A DNA stretch of 15,724 nt from contig RXOD01005135.1 of NCBI GenBank assembly GCA_005223375.1, positions 1 through 15,724 on the forward strand, read 5' to 3'. Below the pieces are notes generated by a model. The model ran no database searches. It had not been told where the DNA came from and worked only from the letters and a program-made list of their open reading frames with translations. Positions 8,690-15,618 of this stretch are shown here, piece after piece (position 1 is the first letter of the stretch; the number at the start of each line of letters is the position of its first letter). This stretch comes from Amoebophrya sp. AT5.2. Lineage: Eukaryota; Sar; Dinophyceae; Syndiniales; Amoebophryaceae. Position numbers and translations under genes: made by a program.

Positions 8690-8857
8690 TGCTGATGAGC
8701 AGTGGCTTGTACCTTGTGTATGCGGCTTTTTCTTGTGCTGCCGCTTTCTTTTCTTTACATCTGTATTTGTGCTGTTGATTTTCCTCTCTCGATTTCCTCC
8801 CTCCGGTGAGCTCGAGATCAGCTCTGTTCTTTTACCCGGAGGGGGTTTTGAAATTCA
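8690..8857 (-). promoter_or_regulatory. In-frame UGA between gag and pol: candidate readthrough site
   Basis: Gag ends at UGA (8857-8855). The next 55 codons in the same frame contain no stop and run into the pol ATG at 8689, so gag and pol form one frame broken by a single UGA. The linker is strongly basic (KKRKRQHKKK) and looks like a nuclear-localisation signal that would be made only by readthrough. The base after UGA is A, not the classic strong CUA context. A nonsense mutation, or independent initiation at 8689, are alternatives. Confidence 0.6.
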
Positions 8858-10522
8858 CTTCGTGTCGGTCGAAGCGGAAGCCGCCGCAGGCTTGTCCTTG
8901 TTCTGCTGCTGCTTTTTCTTACGCTCCTCTTGCTCTTTGTCAAACTTCGCAGCCGCCTCTGGATTCTTCTCACGCCAGTACGCGCGGCCAGCCTTCAGTT
9001 CTGCATTTGTGTGTTTGCGCAGGCACTTTCCCTTGTTCCGCAAGTTCCAGCAGTTTTCACCAAACTTGCAGGGCGTTTGATTCAACTTCTTCAGCTCTTC
9101 CGGCGACAACCACTTGTTGGTGGTGTCAGTGCCGCCTCCTGGCGCACCGCCGCCGAAGAAAGAACTGCCGTCGATCTGGTTTCCGCCCTCCGGCTCTCCT
9201 CTCGGAGTTCCGTTCAGCATCGTCGTGACGCCCGAAGTGATCATCGTGCGGCCGAGGATGGTAGAGAAAGCTCTGTTCATCTGCTTGGAGGAAGTGACCT
9301 CTGCCTCCAAAGTCGCATGTTCGCCCAACGCGACATACAACTCCTCCAGCGGATCCTTTTCGTTCTTCCCGCGCTTGTGCGTGTACACCTTGCCGTCGGC
9401 GGTGTACCGGATCGCGTCAGTCACGTTGATCGAGTTCAGTCGGTTGCGCAGCTGCTTGAAGTTTCCCTTACTGGAATTGTCGTACATCATGCGCAGATGT
9501 TGTGTCGTTGTCTTGTCGAGCAGCAACGACTGCAACGAATATTCCCACTTCGACTGATCCTCCCGCGGACCACACACTTCCTCCTCCTTCTCGAAGACAT
9601 CTTCCAACACCCCGACCCACACCAGCGGGGTCATGTCCTCCCACCGTTTCAACAGCGGGATCAGCTTGTAGCACTCCGTGACCACGTTCTTGACGAGGGG
9701 GCACGCCTCCTCCTCCAGCCGCATCATGATCTTGATGAGGTTCTTTCCGCAGGCACGGGCGCGTCGCTGTTCATGTCTGAATCCTTTTAATCCGTCTGCC
9801 GTGACGCGCTCCCCGAGATCGTCACACGTCAGACCCACCTCCAACAGCTTTATTGCCCACGAATAGACATCTTGCTGCCAATCGCCGAAGGTCTGGTCCC
9901 CGCGCTCCGGACACTTCGTCAGCAACGATTGTCGCTGCCGGTACGCGTCCCGCAGGTGCTGCGGAGTTGTGGAATCGTTGATCAGCGCCTTGGTTTCCGC
10001 AATCTGCTCCCATTGCAGGCGGAAGGCTCGCTTTTCCGACGTTTCCTGTTTCGGCGTGTCCATGGATTTCTTGATGATACTGTTGACATTATCGAAGATT
10101 GAGGACGACAAACTCTGCATCTTTTCTTCCGAGATGCTTCCTTCCTCCAACATGGACTTGATGGTCGCCTGCTCAGAGTGCAGCGCCGCTTTCGCGACCT
10201 TCAACTCCTCGATTTCGCTGTCCTTGGTCTTCAGTTCCGCCTTCAAAGCCGCGAACGACTCTGCGCGTTTTTCTTTAACGAGTAGTTCAGCATCTTCCTG
10301 GGCCTGCGACAACAGCTCGTGAATTTCGTCCTTGCTGTACACGTCGCTGGCGCGTGCTTGCTCTTCATCTTCGCACGGCACGCACACCAGGGGAATGACC
10401 GCCTCCTCGATCTTGTCGTTTTGCTGCTCCAGCTGCTTGACGCGGCGAAGCAGATGGTCGATCTGTTCGCCTGTGGGTTGGTTCGGGTTCCCACAGACGC
10501 ACTCGATGAGCCGCGCGATCAT
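8855..10522 (-). CDS. gag: Gag-like nucleocapsid protein with CCCH finger
   Basis: The frame is open upstream, with a GTG at 10549; I chose the first ATG, at 10522, giving about 555 residues. Numbering from the GTG, residues 28-160 are charged and heptad-like, probably coiled coil. A globular mixed part runs from about 165 to 425. A Gly-rich linker (452-474) leads to a zinc finger, C494-x5-C500-x8-C509-x3-H513. The tail is Lys/Gln/Ala-rich. Position, size and a single C-terminal Cys/His finger fit Gag, which coats the element RNA and forms the particle. The finger is CCCH rather than the usual retroviral CCHC knuckle (C-x2-C-x4-H-x4-C). No Copia Gag family is recognisable by eye, so the call rests on context and layout. 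Confidence 0.85.
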   Translation of the reverse strand: MIARLIECVCGNPNQPTGEQIDHLLRRVKQLEQQNDKIEEAVIPLVCVPCEDEEQARASDVYSKDEIHELLSQAQEDAELLVKEKRAESFAALKAELKTKDSEIEELKVAKAALHSEQATIKSMLEEGSISEEKMQSLSSSIFDNVNSIIKKSMDTPKQETSEKRAFRLQWEQIAETKALINDSTTPQHLRDAYRQRQSLLTKCPERGDQTFGDWQQDVYSWAIKLLEVGLTCDDLGERVTADGLKGFRHEQRRARACGKNLIKIMMRLEEEACPLVKNVVTECYKLIPLLKRWEDMTPLVWVGVLEDVFEKEEEVCGPREDQSKWEYSLQSLLLDKTTTQHLRMMYDNSSKGNFKQLRNRLNSINVTDAIRYTADGKVYTHKRGKNEKDPLEELYVALGEHATLEAEVTSSKQMNRAFSTILGRTMITSGVTTMLNGTPRGEPEGGNQIDGSSFFGGGAPGGGTDTTNKWLSPEELKKLNQTPCKFGENCWNLRNKGKCLRKHTNAELKAGRAYWREKNPEAAAKFDKEQEERKKKQQQNKDKPAAASASTDTK

Positions 10523-10638
10523 GTCGTATCTGCAGTACAACACGTACACAAAGTTCGGCGCAAAATGCGCAGTCGAGTTTGAAGTATTTATCGAAGGTAA
10601 ACCGGTAAACTTGTAGTTCTGTTTGTTGCGACGCGCGA

Positions 10639-10860
10639 TTAGCGGAGCTGCGGGGTTGTGGAATCAATTCTTGTTCCGGGTAGCGGAAAAAGTAGATTCA
10701 ACTCGCGGCGGTAGAGAAGCTTGCTGACCACCGCTTCGGCAATGCAAGTCTGCTTGTGCCGATGGACGATTGTTGCTTGTGCCCACCGCTTTAACGAGTG
10801 GTTCCTGCCGTATACTTCGCAGATGTGGATCCAAATGACGTCTCCAACTTCAACGTGCAT
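10639..10860 (-). CDS. Small leader ORF, unrecognised
   Basis: A 73-codon frame starting with ATG at 10860. The same frame is open upstream to about 11016 without another Met, about 125 codons in all. The product has alternating hydrophobic stretches (VGDVIWIHICEV, QATIVHRH) and a basic YRRELNLLFP segment, loosely like a small SH3-type beta barrel and like the integrase C-terminal part of this Pol. It lies upstream of gag in a different frame. It could be a real small ORF, an upstream regulatory ORF, or chance. Confidence 0.25.
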   Translation of the reverse strand: MHVEVGDVIWIHICEVYGRNHSLKRWAQATIVHRHKQTCIAEAVVSKLLYRRELNLLFPLPGTRIDSTTPQLR

Positions 10861-11143
10861 ATGCTGCTCCGGCGAAGAGGATTCTCCGCGGTTGACGGTC
10901 TGCTCTGCTGTTCGCGACGGCGCGCGTGTAATCTGACTCCAAAAGATTACGCCGTGAAGGTGAGTGTCGAATCGCTTTTCTTGAGGTGTTCTGGCCTCAC
11001 CATAACCGAAAACTTAGATGACGATCTTAGAGAAAACGCACGGATGGCCCGATCTCTCAAGAAGTACACAAGAATTCTTACGGTGGAACAACCTCTTACA
11101 CTCCACTTCCAGGCCTGCTAAAATTGTTGGGGTTGAAACTTGA

Positions 11144-11163
11144 GCCACACCCAAAGGTGTGGC
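11144..11163. other. Perfect hairpin in the retrotransposon leader
   Basis: GCCACACC, loop CAAA, GGTGTGGC: eight consecutive base pairs with a four-base loop. It would form in the element RNA between the 5' LTR and gag, where dimerisation or packaging hairpins occur in other retroelements. A U-rich tract does not follow on the minus strand, so it does not resemble a bacterial-type terminator. Confidence 0.5.
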
Positions 11164-11608
11164 CCCATTCACAAACAGAAGAAAGTCCATTGTCCAGGCG
11201 GCGCTTTTATGAAGCGATCGCTCATTGTCCACAAGTGCCCATCAAATTTTCATGTCTCTCTTCCAATGCGAATGAGTGGTCAATCAACTATAATTTGTAG
11301 GTGAGTGTCCCTCATATTTTCTCTCCCAGAATTGAATTCCCGAAGTCGAATTGTCATTGCAATAGAGGTACAAGTAGGTGCCAAGATGTAGTACTTCTTA
11401 GGCACCGCCCCCAAAGAAAAGTTCAAGAAAGAAGTCGCACACAGCGAAAACAAAGTACCGACCGAGTGAAGCTTTCCTTGCATGCTGCAGACAAACAAAA
11501 GAAGACACAGACAGAGTAGATTGCAATCGCACTAGGCATCTAGTGGTGCTTCTTCACAGGTGAAACAGATGGCTGTAAGAGCCTAATTTAAGTTCATTTG
11601 TAGGGTAA

Positions 11609-11620
11609 GTTCTGATACAA
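11609..11620 (-). other. Candidate primer-binding site (initiator Met tRNA-like)
   Basis: The minus strand reads TTGTATCAGAAC, which agrees at 10 of 12 places with TGGTATCAGAGC, the site complementary to the 3' end of plant-type initiator tRNA-Met used by many Copia elements. It is inside the expected distance from the outer LTR edge, giving an LTR of about 290 bases. One mismatch falls in the part pairing with the tRNA CCA end, which weakens the call. Confidence 0.4.
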
Positions 11621-11908
11621 AACTGGCGCTTATAGCGCCCAAATTAGTAGGTTGTAAGCTGTTATCAAATTAATTTATTAGTTCAAGTTAAGGCAAATTC
11701 AGTGCATTATTAGGTGGTTTCTAGGGCAATTCCCACATAACCGCAGATGGTGATAAACACCACATTCCACTCCAATTCCCATGCATCCAGCATAGAAATC
11801 ACCAGTTCCGCCCCTGTTTCCCCATCCACGTCCCAGGTACTGGTCCCAAATGTAACGCAAGTACAGAAATAGCGGGTCGTAGGCTGGGATTCCTCAGTTT
11901 TCTAATAC
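11621..11908 (-). repeat. 5' LTR (inner edge tentative)
   Basis: The outer edge (11908) is set by the 61-base repeat shared with the 3' LTR. The inner edge is set only by the candidate primer-binding site, giving 288 bases. It contains a 6-bp hairpin GGCGCT-TAT-AGCGCC at 11625-11639 next to the inner edge, and on the minus strand an AATAAA-like AT-rich stretch near 11665-11680 that could serve RNA 3'-end formation. Because the partner LTR is mostly outside the window, its true length is unverified. Confidence 0.6.
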
Positions 11909-12195
11909 TGTCGCACCGGCCCGGTTCAAGACGTCTCCACCCGTCGCCCAACATTGAGGGGCGCGGATTTCGGAATTGGGATTCTGTCGCGCGTCTATAA
12001 ATCCATCAATGGGCTGCTCAAGTACAAAATTATACACAGCAAAAATTGATTGCGTCGCAGTCTGTACAAAAGTATATAAATTTAAATTGGGATTTGAATT
12101 GAAGTACTAATTTGAATTAAAGAACTTGCAGGGGGTAAAGTTGAATTGAAATTGTAATTGACCGCACAAAAGTAAAAGTAAATTGGTTGCATTAT
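11909..12195. other. Rep 3' flank / insertion flank, no gene seen
   Basis: This 287-base stretch lies between the retrotransposon and the Rep stop codon. Its distal part (12060-12180) is AT-rich, with several near-copies of TTTGAATT, and probably forms the Rep 3' untranslated region. The bases just outside the LTR (from 11909) would be one half of the target-site duplication. No ORF or origin-like stem-loop was found. Confidence 0.5.
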
Positions 12196-12898
12196 CTACG
12201 GCGGCACCATGCTGTGCCGCTTCTTCGGACTTGGCATCTCCTCCTTGGGGACGATGTTGCACTCCTGCTGGCAAAAGTTGAGGTACTTACTAAAGCAGTG
12301 CGCGCACAGCGGTAGCCGCTGATCGATCCCCCTATCTACGTACACCGTGCATCGTCCCTCGACCTCCCTCCTATCCTGTTGGAGGTTTTCTTGTTTCACC
12401 TTCTCGTGGCACGTGTAGCCACTTTTTCCCACGGTGAGCCTGATGGGATATGTCGCGCTATACGCGATAGGCGCCGGCTCCGAAAACTCGGATCTATCAT
12501 ATTTTTGATTACTGGGGAGAGCTAAGTTCATACAGGGCGCGGTTTGCAGGTCCAGCCACTGCTTCCACCACCATAGCCGCCCCAGCCACGCCTCGAAGGT
12601 CTCAGCAGACGACTCGTCGAGCAGTATGGCCATGATGAGTGGTAGTATCCACCCCATCCGTTCGAACGGGTAGGTCCCCGCCGGGACCGGGCGGCCGTAC
12701 CACTGCTTCCCCAGCGTCGCTTGCAGCAGCTGTATCACCCAGCTTTTGCCGGTTCCGGTGGGCCCGACTAACGCCAATGTATTACCGGCGACGCGGCCGT
12801 TGCGGGCCCACCGGAGCAGGACGTATCCTGCGCTCCAGGTGCTCTTGTCCAGGGGCTTGCCGTGCAGCTTGACGCTGGGCCACTCCACGCCCTGAGAC
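12196..12898 (-). other. Rep exon 3: SF3 helicase and Cys-rich tail
   Basis: Walker A is GPTGTGKS (residues 464-471 of the spliced protein; bases 12765-12742). Walker B is IMAILLDE (D513, E514). Between Walker B and the next motif, a W-L-x2-L...W-L-D stretch and a polar loop fit the B' region. Motif C is probably in PIAYSATYPI (562-571), where Reps usually have a TSN-like triplet; here the residues are Y-S-A-T. The tail has C617-x2-C620-x7-C628-x3-C632, a possible zinc site, and a basic PKKRH near the end. The open frame seen in isolation starts at GTG, which supports its being an internal exon rather than a gene. Confidence 0.85.
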
Positions 12899-14410
12899 CT
12901 GTGCAGAAGAAGATGAGTCGTTCAAAATGTAGCTGCACGAAAGAAGCTAAGTCATGGCAAGCAAAAATTCAAAATGAGTGCAGCAGCGGATGCGTCTATG
13001 GCTGCTCATATTTGTTTAGCAGAAGCCAAAAAAAAATATATATAGCACCACTCTTTGAGCGCGACGAAGGTTCTGTTCTGGCAAATGCAGTCGTTCTCCT
13101 CCTGCGCCCTGAGCAAGAGCTTGATCATGCTCACGATCTTCTTCGTCCTGAAGAAGATCGATTCGAGTGCGCACGCGAGCTTGTCGGCGGGCCGCTTCTT
13201 CATATCGTTGACATAGATATCCAGCCGCGCGTTGTGATTAGTCGCGCGGTGGAGCTCCATCACGTCCTTTATCTTGTCGTCCTGCACCAATTGTCGAAAT
13301 TCAATAAACTGCATGGCCTGCTGCTTGGGGGCCAGGGCGGCGTTGTGCGCCATTTCCTCGACGCTTTCCGGGATCTGTCCTTCGGCGAACCACAATAGTG
13401 GAGGCCCCACGAAGTCGTGTTGCCATTTTCTGCTCGATCCCGACGTGATATACCTGCGAAGGAGAGACGCAATCCAAAAATTCAAAATAGAAATTGCACG
13501 TGCTGGAATCCGATAAGCGTGCAGGTGAATGAAAGCAAAAATTCAAAAATAATAAGTACCCCACCGCCGCCGGAAACGGTATGTACTCGAAGTTCAGGAA
13601 GAACTTGTGTTGGCCCCGGCACCAATCACTGATTCGTTTCCACCGGTACCGCTTGTACTCCGTGAACACTGCTGCGTGCAGGTGTTCGTGGCCATTAGGT
13701 CGTTCTCGCCGCACAACAACTTTGTGCAGCGTGACTCCGTACGCGCGGTGGGCGGTCACGAGTACATCGCAAAACTGCTGATCTGTGACCGTTTTCGGGC
13801 AAGCCTGCGCCCACAACGACTTCTTCACCGGCGCCGCGAAGGTGATGAGCCAAGACTGATGGCCCCCGTCGTGATCTTTGAGTGGAGTTCCACTCTGCCT
13901 GCCCGCGCACACGATGCCCCAAGGGAAGTACACCAGGTCGTCGGAGATCCCCTTCGTGTGTAGTTCCTGTTGCTGTTTGGCCGAGAGGTCTTGGTCGGCT
14001 GTCTTGGCGAAAATCGACGTCCCCGTGCCGTCCTTGGCCGGCTTCGAGCACGCATGTGTCGCGGACTCCGACTGCGCCGGATTCTTCTGGTCGAAGGTCT
14101 TGTCCTTGTAGGTCCTGCCGCCTGATCCCGGGTCGAGTGGAAGCGCCTCGAGCCCGCCGTGGCAGTTCGCTTTGTCGCCGTCTTTGGCAGCAGCCGCGCC
14201 CCCGGTAGCAGCTGCGGACGAACTCTTTTTCATAGATGTCGAAGAGCCGGCTCTCTTGGCCGCGGCGGCGGAGGTGGTCTTCTTCGCGGCCGCAGAACCC
14301 TTCTTCGCGGCCGGCGCGACCGCAGCAGCTTTCATGGCCTTGGAGCCAGCCTTCGGCGCGGACTTCATCGCGCATGACTGCTTCTTCGCCGGCGCGCGGG
14401 ACGCGGGCAT
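12196..14410 (-). CDS. rep: Intron-containing Rep: HUH endonuclease plus SF3 helicase
   Basis: Spliced coding sequence of three exons, 14410-13560, 13453-13049 and 12898-12196, giving 652 residues. Both junctions keep frame and join at clear GT...AG introns with pyrimidine-rich ends. The protein joins an HUH nicking domain (about 160-290) to a superfamily 3 ATPase (about 455-575). This is the layout of rolling-circle Rep proteins of CRESS-DNA viruses and related plasmids. In those systems the HUH domain nicks an origin hairpin and stays bound through a Tyr, and the helicase unwinds the circle. It is about twice the length of most such Reps because of an N-terminal Lys/Ala-rich tail, a long middle section and a Cys-containing C-terminus. 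Introns show it lives in, and is adapted to, a nuclear genome. It could be an endogenous viral copy, a domesticated gene or part of a Rep-based mobile element. No capsid gene is adjacent. Confidence 0.85.
12899..13048 (-). other. Rep intron 2
   Basis: 150 bases from GTGCTA to a pyrimidine-rich TCTTCTTCTGCACAG end. Splicing joins TG of exon 2 to G of exon 3, making a Trp codon in frame. It contains stops in the exon 2 frame. It carries AAGCAAAAATTCAAAA (plus strand, 12959-12974), which also occurs in intron 1. Confidence 0.75.
13049..13453 (-). other. Rep exon 2: catalytic Tyr and middle region
   Basis: 405 bases, residues 285-419. It opens with Tyr285 in YITSG, the presumed third HUH motif, split from the rest of the HUH domain by intron 1. 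The remainder is largely helical and polar and leads into the helicase. It may correspond to the oligomerisation region between the two domains of other Reps. No further motif was recognised. Confidence 0.7.
13454..13559 (-). other. Rep intron 1
   Basis: 106 bases from GTACTT to CTCTCCTTCGCAG. Splicing joins GG to G, giving a Gly codon just before Tyr285. If unspliced, reading continues out of the Rep pattern into Phe/Ser-rich sequence and then a shifted frame. The intron holds two copies of the AAAAATTCAAAA motif (13475-13488 and 13535-13550) and the 9-mer CCGATAAGC at 13510-13518. Confidence 0.8.
13560..14410 (-). other. Rep exon 1: Lys/Ala-rich tail and HUH motifs I and II
   Basis: The coding start is the ATG at 14410; the frame's more upstream start at 14428 is only GTG. 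Residues 1-80 are Ala, Lys and Ser rich with AMK repeats, a likely disordered, nucleic-acid-binding or nuclear-targeting tail. HUH motif I is probably SWLITFAAP (186-194). Motif II is HEHLHAAV (241-248), with the metal-binding H-x-H at H243 and H245 (bases 13684-13676). The exon ends at G284, immediately before the catalytic Tyr supplied by exon 2. Confidence 0.8.
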
Positions 14411-14863
14411 GTTTTTGCAGCGCTCCACCTACATATCTCGACGCAGCTCGCGGAAAAAAAAATTGGCTGCTGAAGCGACATAGAAGTAAACTAATAGAAA
14501 GCTGAAGAAAGCTAAAGCGCTAGAGCGATACGAATGTATGGACGAGTCCCTTCACGATGGATCGAGCCCAAGATCGGAAGCTGCCCCACGAAACCGATGC
14601 AAAGAAGAATCCCGTGATGACGACACGAGCCGCGGCCTCACTTACGTCGCGACCCCCAGTCCCAATCGAACAAGCACGAACACGTGTGCGAATTTGAATT
14701 CAGCTCCGAGCGGGAGCGGCGACGGCCAAAAAAAAGCATCTTCGTTCCAGCAGCGAAAAGCTCAACAACTTGTTAAAACGATCTTCACTGTATTGCTGAG
14801 GTTCGTTCTTGTTCTCTGCGCGCACACAAAAACTACATGAAGGCTGGGGAAATTTCTAAATTT
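14411..14863. other. Intergenic region between unknown gene and Rep, no gene seen
   Basis: This 453-base stretch must hold the 3' end of the upstream gene and the 5' untranslated region and promoter of Rep, both on the minus strand. A run of nine T on the minus strand (near 14453-14461), followed by CCGCGAG, could be a pyrimidine tract and acceptor for the Rep 5' end, including spliced-leader trans-splicing if this is a dinoflagellate. No origin hairpin, tRNA or convincing ORF was found. Confidence 0.4.
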
Positions 14864-15503
14864 CTAATCATTTCTGCAGCTTCTCCTCACGTGCAGCGAC
14901 AGCCTCGCGGGCAGAGTCTGGCTCTGCACCGACGACGCAGCCGTGGCTGAAGCCTCGTTGCCCCCAAGGCCCGCAGTCGTAGACTCCGTAGTTTCATCCA
15001 CGTACTCCTCTTCCGGGATCGCCGCTTCCGGGAGCTGGAAGTCGTCCTCATCCGCTGTCATCCAGATCGGTCCTGTGGACGCAGCCGCCGCCCCGGGGCG
15101 CTGTCCGCGTTCCACGAGGGCGCTCTCCGGATCCAGCTGCGCGCGACCGGCATCGTTCTCTCCGGAGAGCGGATAAATCCACTTCGTGCAGCACTTGGCA
15201 TCCCCCATCCCGAACTCCTCGTCCAGGTCGTCGCCCGGCGAGCCAGTCTCGCGCAAGAAGTCCACGAGTTTTTGGTGCAGCTGGACCTGCAGCGGCGGGT
15301 CCACGCCTGGGTTGTGCGGCGCGAATTTGAAGCCACACTGCGTGAATTGGTCCTTGTCCGAGTAGATGCGCTGGTAGTGCTCGGCGTCGTGCCAAATGTG
15401 CTCCATCTTGTCTTCGATGTTGCTGTGCCGGTTCCAGTTCGCCCGCCGCAAGCTCGCTTTGAAACTGCGAACAACTCCCCCCACGTCCACCGCCTGTTGG
15501 AAC
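14864..15503 (-). CDS. Last exon of an unrecognised gene
   Basis: After the acceptor at 15504, the frame encodes 212 residues to a TAG. The first part is rich in aromatic and charged residues (IWHDAEHYQRIY, KFAPHNPGVDPP, CCTKWIYPLSGEND) and looks globular. The second half becomes acidic and Ala/Ser/Thr-rich (PEEEYVDETTES) and looks disordered. I recognise no family. A genomic ATG at 15553 would extend the frame to 229 residues, but those residues lie in a pyrimidine-rich intron-like stretch, so the spliced model is preferred. A donor-like GTGAGG near 14891 could remove the last few residues into a further exon. It is upstream of Rep on the same strand. Confidence 0.65.
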
Positions 15504-15618
15504 CTGTCAAGGCAGAGAAAAGGCCGATAAGCAAAGGCAAAATAGTATGGCATCGGCGCGCAAATAAATTAAGAATTGTAGCAAAAAAGTGGCGCGATAG
15601 CAGGCAAAAGCAAAGTAC
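15504..15618 (-). other. Intron of the unrecognised gene
   Basis: 115 bases from GTACTT to CCTTTTCTCTGCCTTGACAG. Its donor matches that of Rep intron 1 over six bases, and it shares the 9-mer CCGATAAGC (15524-15532, plus strand) with that intron. Splicing joins AA to G, making a Lys codon in frame with both flanking exons. Confidence 0.65.

Larger units (their letters stand above)
10523..11608 (-). other. Long retrotransposon leader between primer-binding site and gag
   Basis: About 1.1 kb precedes the gag ATG, far more than most Copia leaders. It holds one small open frame (10639-10860) and a perfect 8-bp hairpin (11144-11163). Otherwise I see no recognisable gene, tRNA or repeat. Packaging and dimerisation signals would be expected here, but none can be assigned from sequence alone. 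Confidence 0.5.
1..11908 (-). mobile_element. Large Ty1/Copia-type LTR retrotransposon, 3' LTR cut by window edge
   Basis: The element reads on the minus strand as 5' LTR, long leader, gag, pol, then the start of the 3' LTR. The domain order protease, integrase, reverse transcriptase, RNase H is diagnostic of Ty1/Copia (Pseudoviridae-like) elements, because Gypsy elements place integrase last. The ends are supported by a direct repeat at 1-61 and 11848-11908 with one mismatch (position 24 versus 11871). At nearly 12 kb without the rest of the 3' LTR it is about twice the size of typical Copia elements, mainly because pol is extended at both ends and the leader is about 1.1 kb. Gag and pol are intact apart from one in-frame UGA between them, so the insertion looks recent. 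The target-site duplication cannot be checked because the far end lies outside the window. Confidence 0.93.

Noticed and set aside
7827..9080. 417-codon plus-strand ORF antisense to the gag-pol junction
   Set aside because: It mirrors the Ser-rich and basic codons of the true frame and shows no domain; a shadow.
11139..11147. CTTGAGCCA, like the end of a dinoflagellate spliced leader (reverse strand)
   Set aside because: Only nine bases match before it diverges; too short to call a relic leader.
10957..11309. Two plus-strand donor-like sites (AAG|GTGAGTGTC at 10960, TAG|GTGAGTGTC at 11301)
   Set aside because: Good donor consensus and an identical nine bases, but no plus-strand exon or acceptor pattern supports an antisense gene in the leader.
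12777..12785. ATGTATTAC, origin-like nonamer in the Rep gene
   Set aside because: It deviates from the origin consensus, lies inside helicase codons and has no stem.
12862..13398. 178-codon plus-strand ORF across Rep exon 2 and intron 2
   Set aside because: It crosses an exon-intron boundary of a well-supported gene and shows no motif.
14864..15553. Intron-free start of the unknown gene at the ATG 15553
   Set aside because: The first residues would be translated from a pyrimidine tract ending in CAG, and an upstream exon joins in frame; the spliced model fits better.
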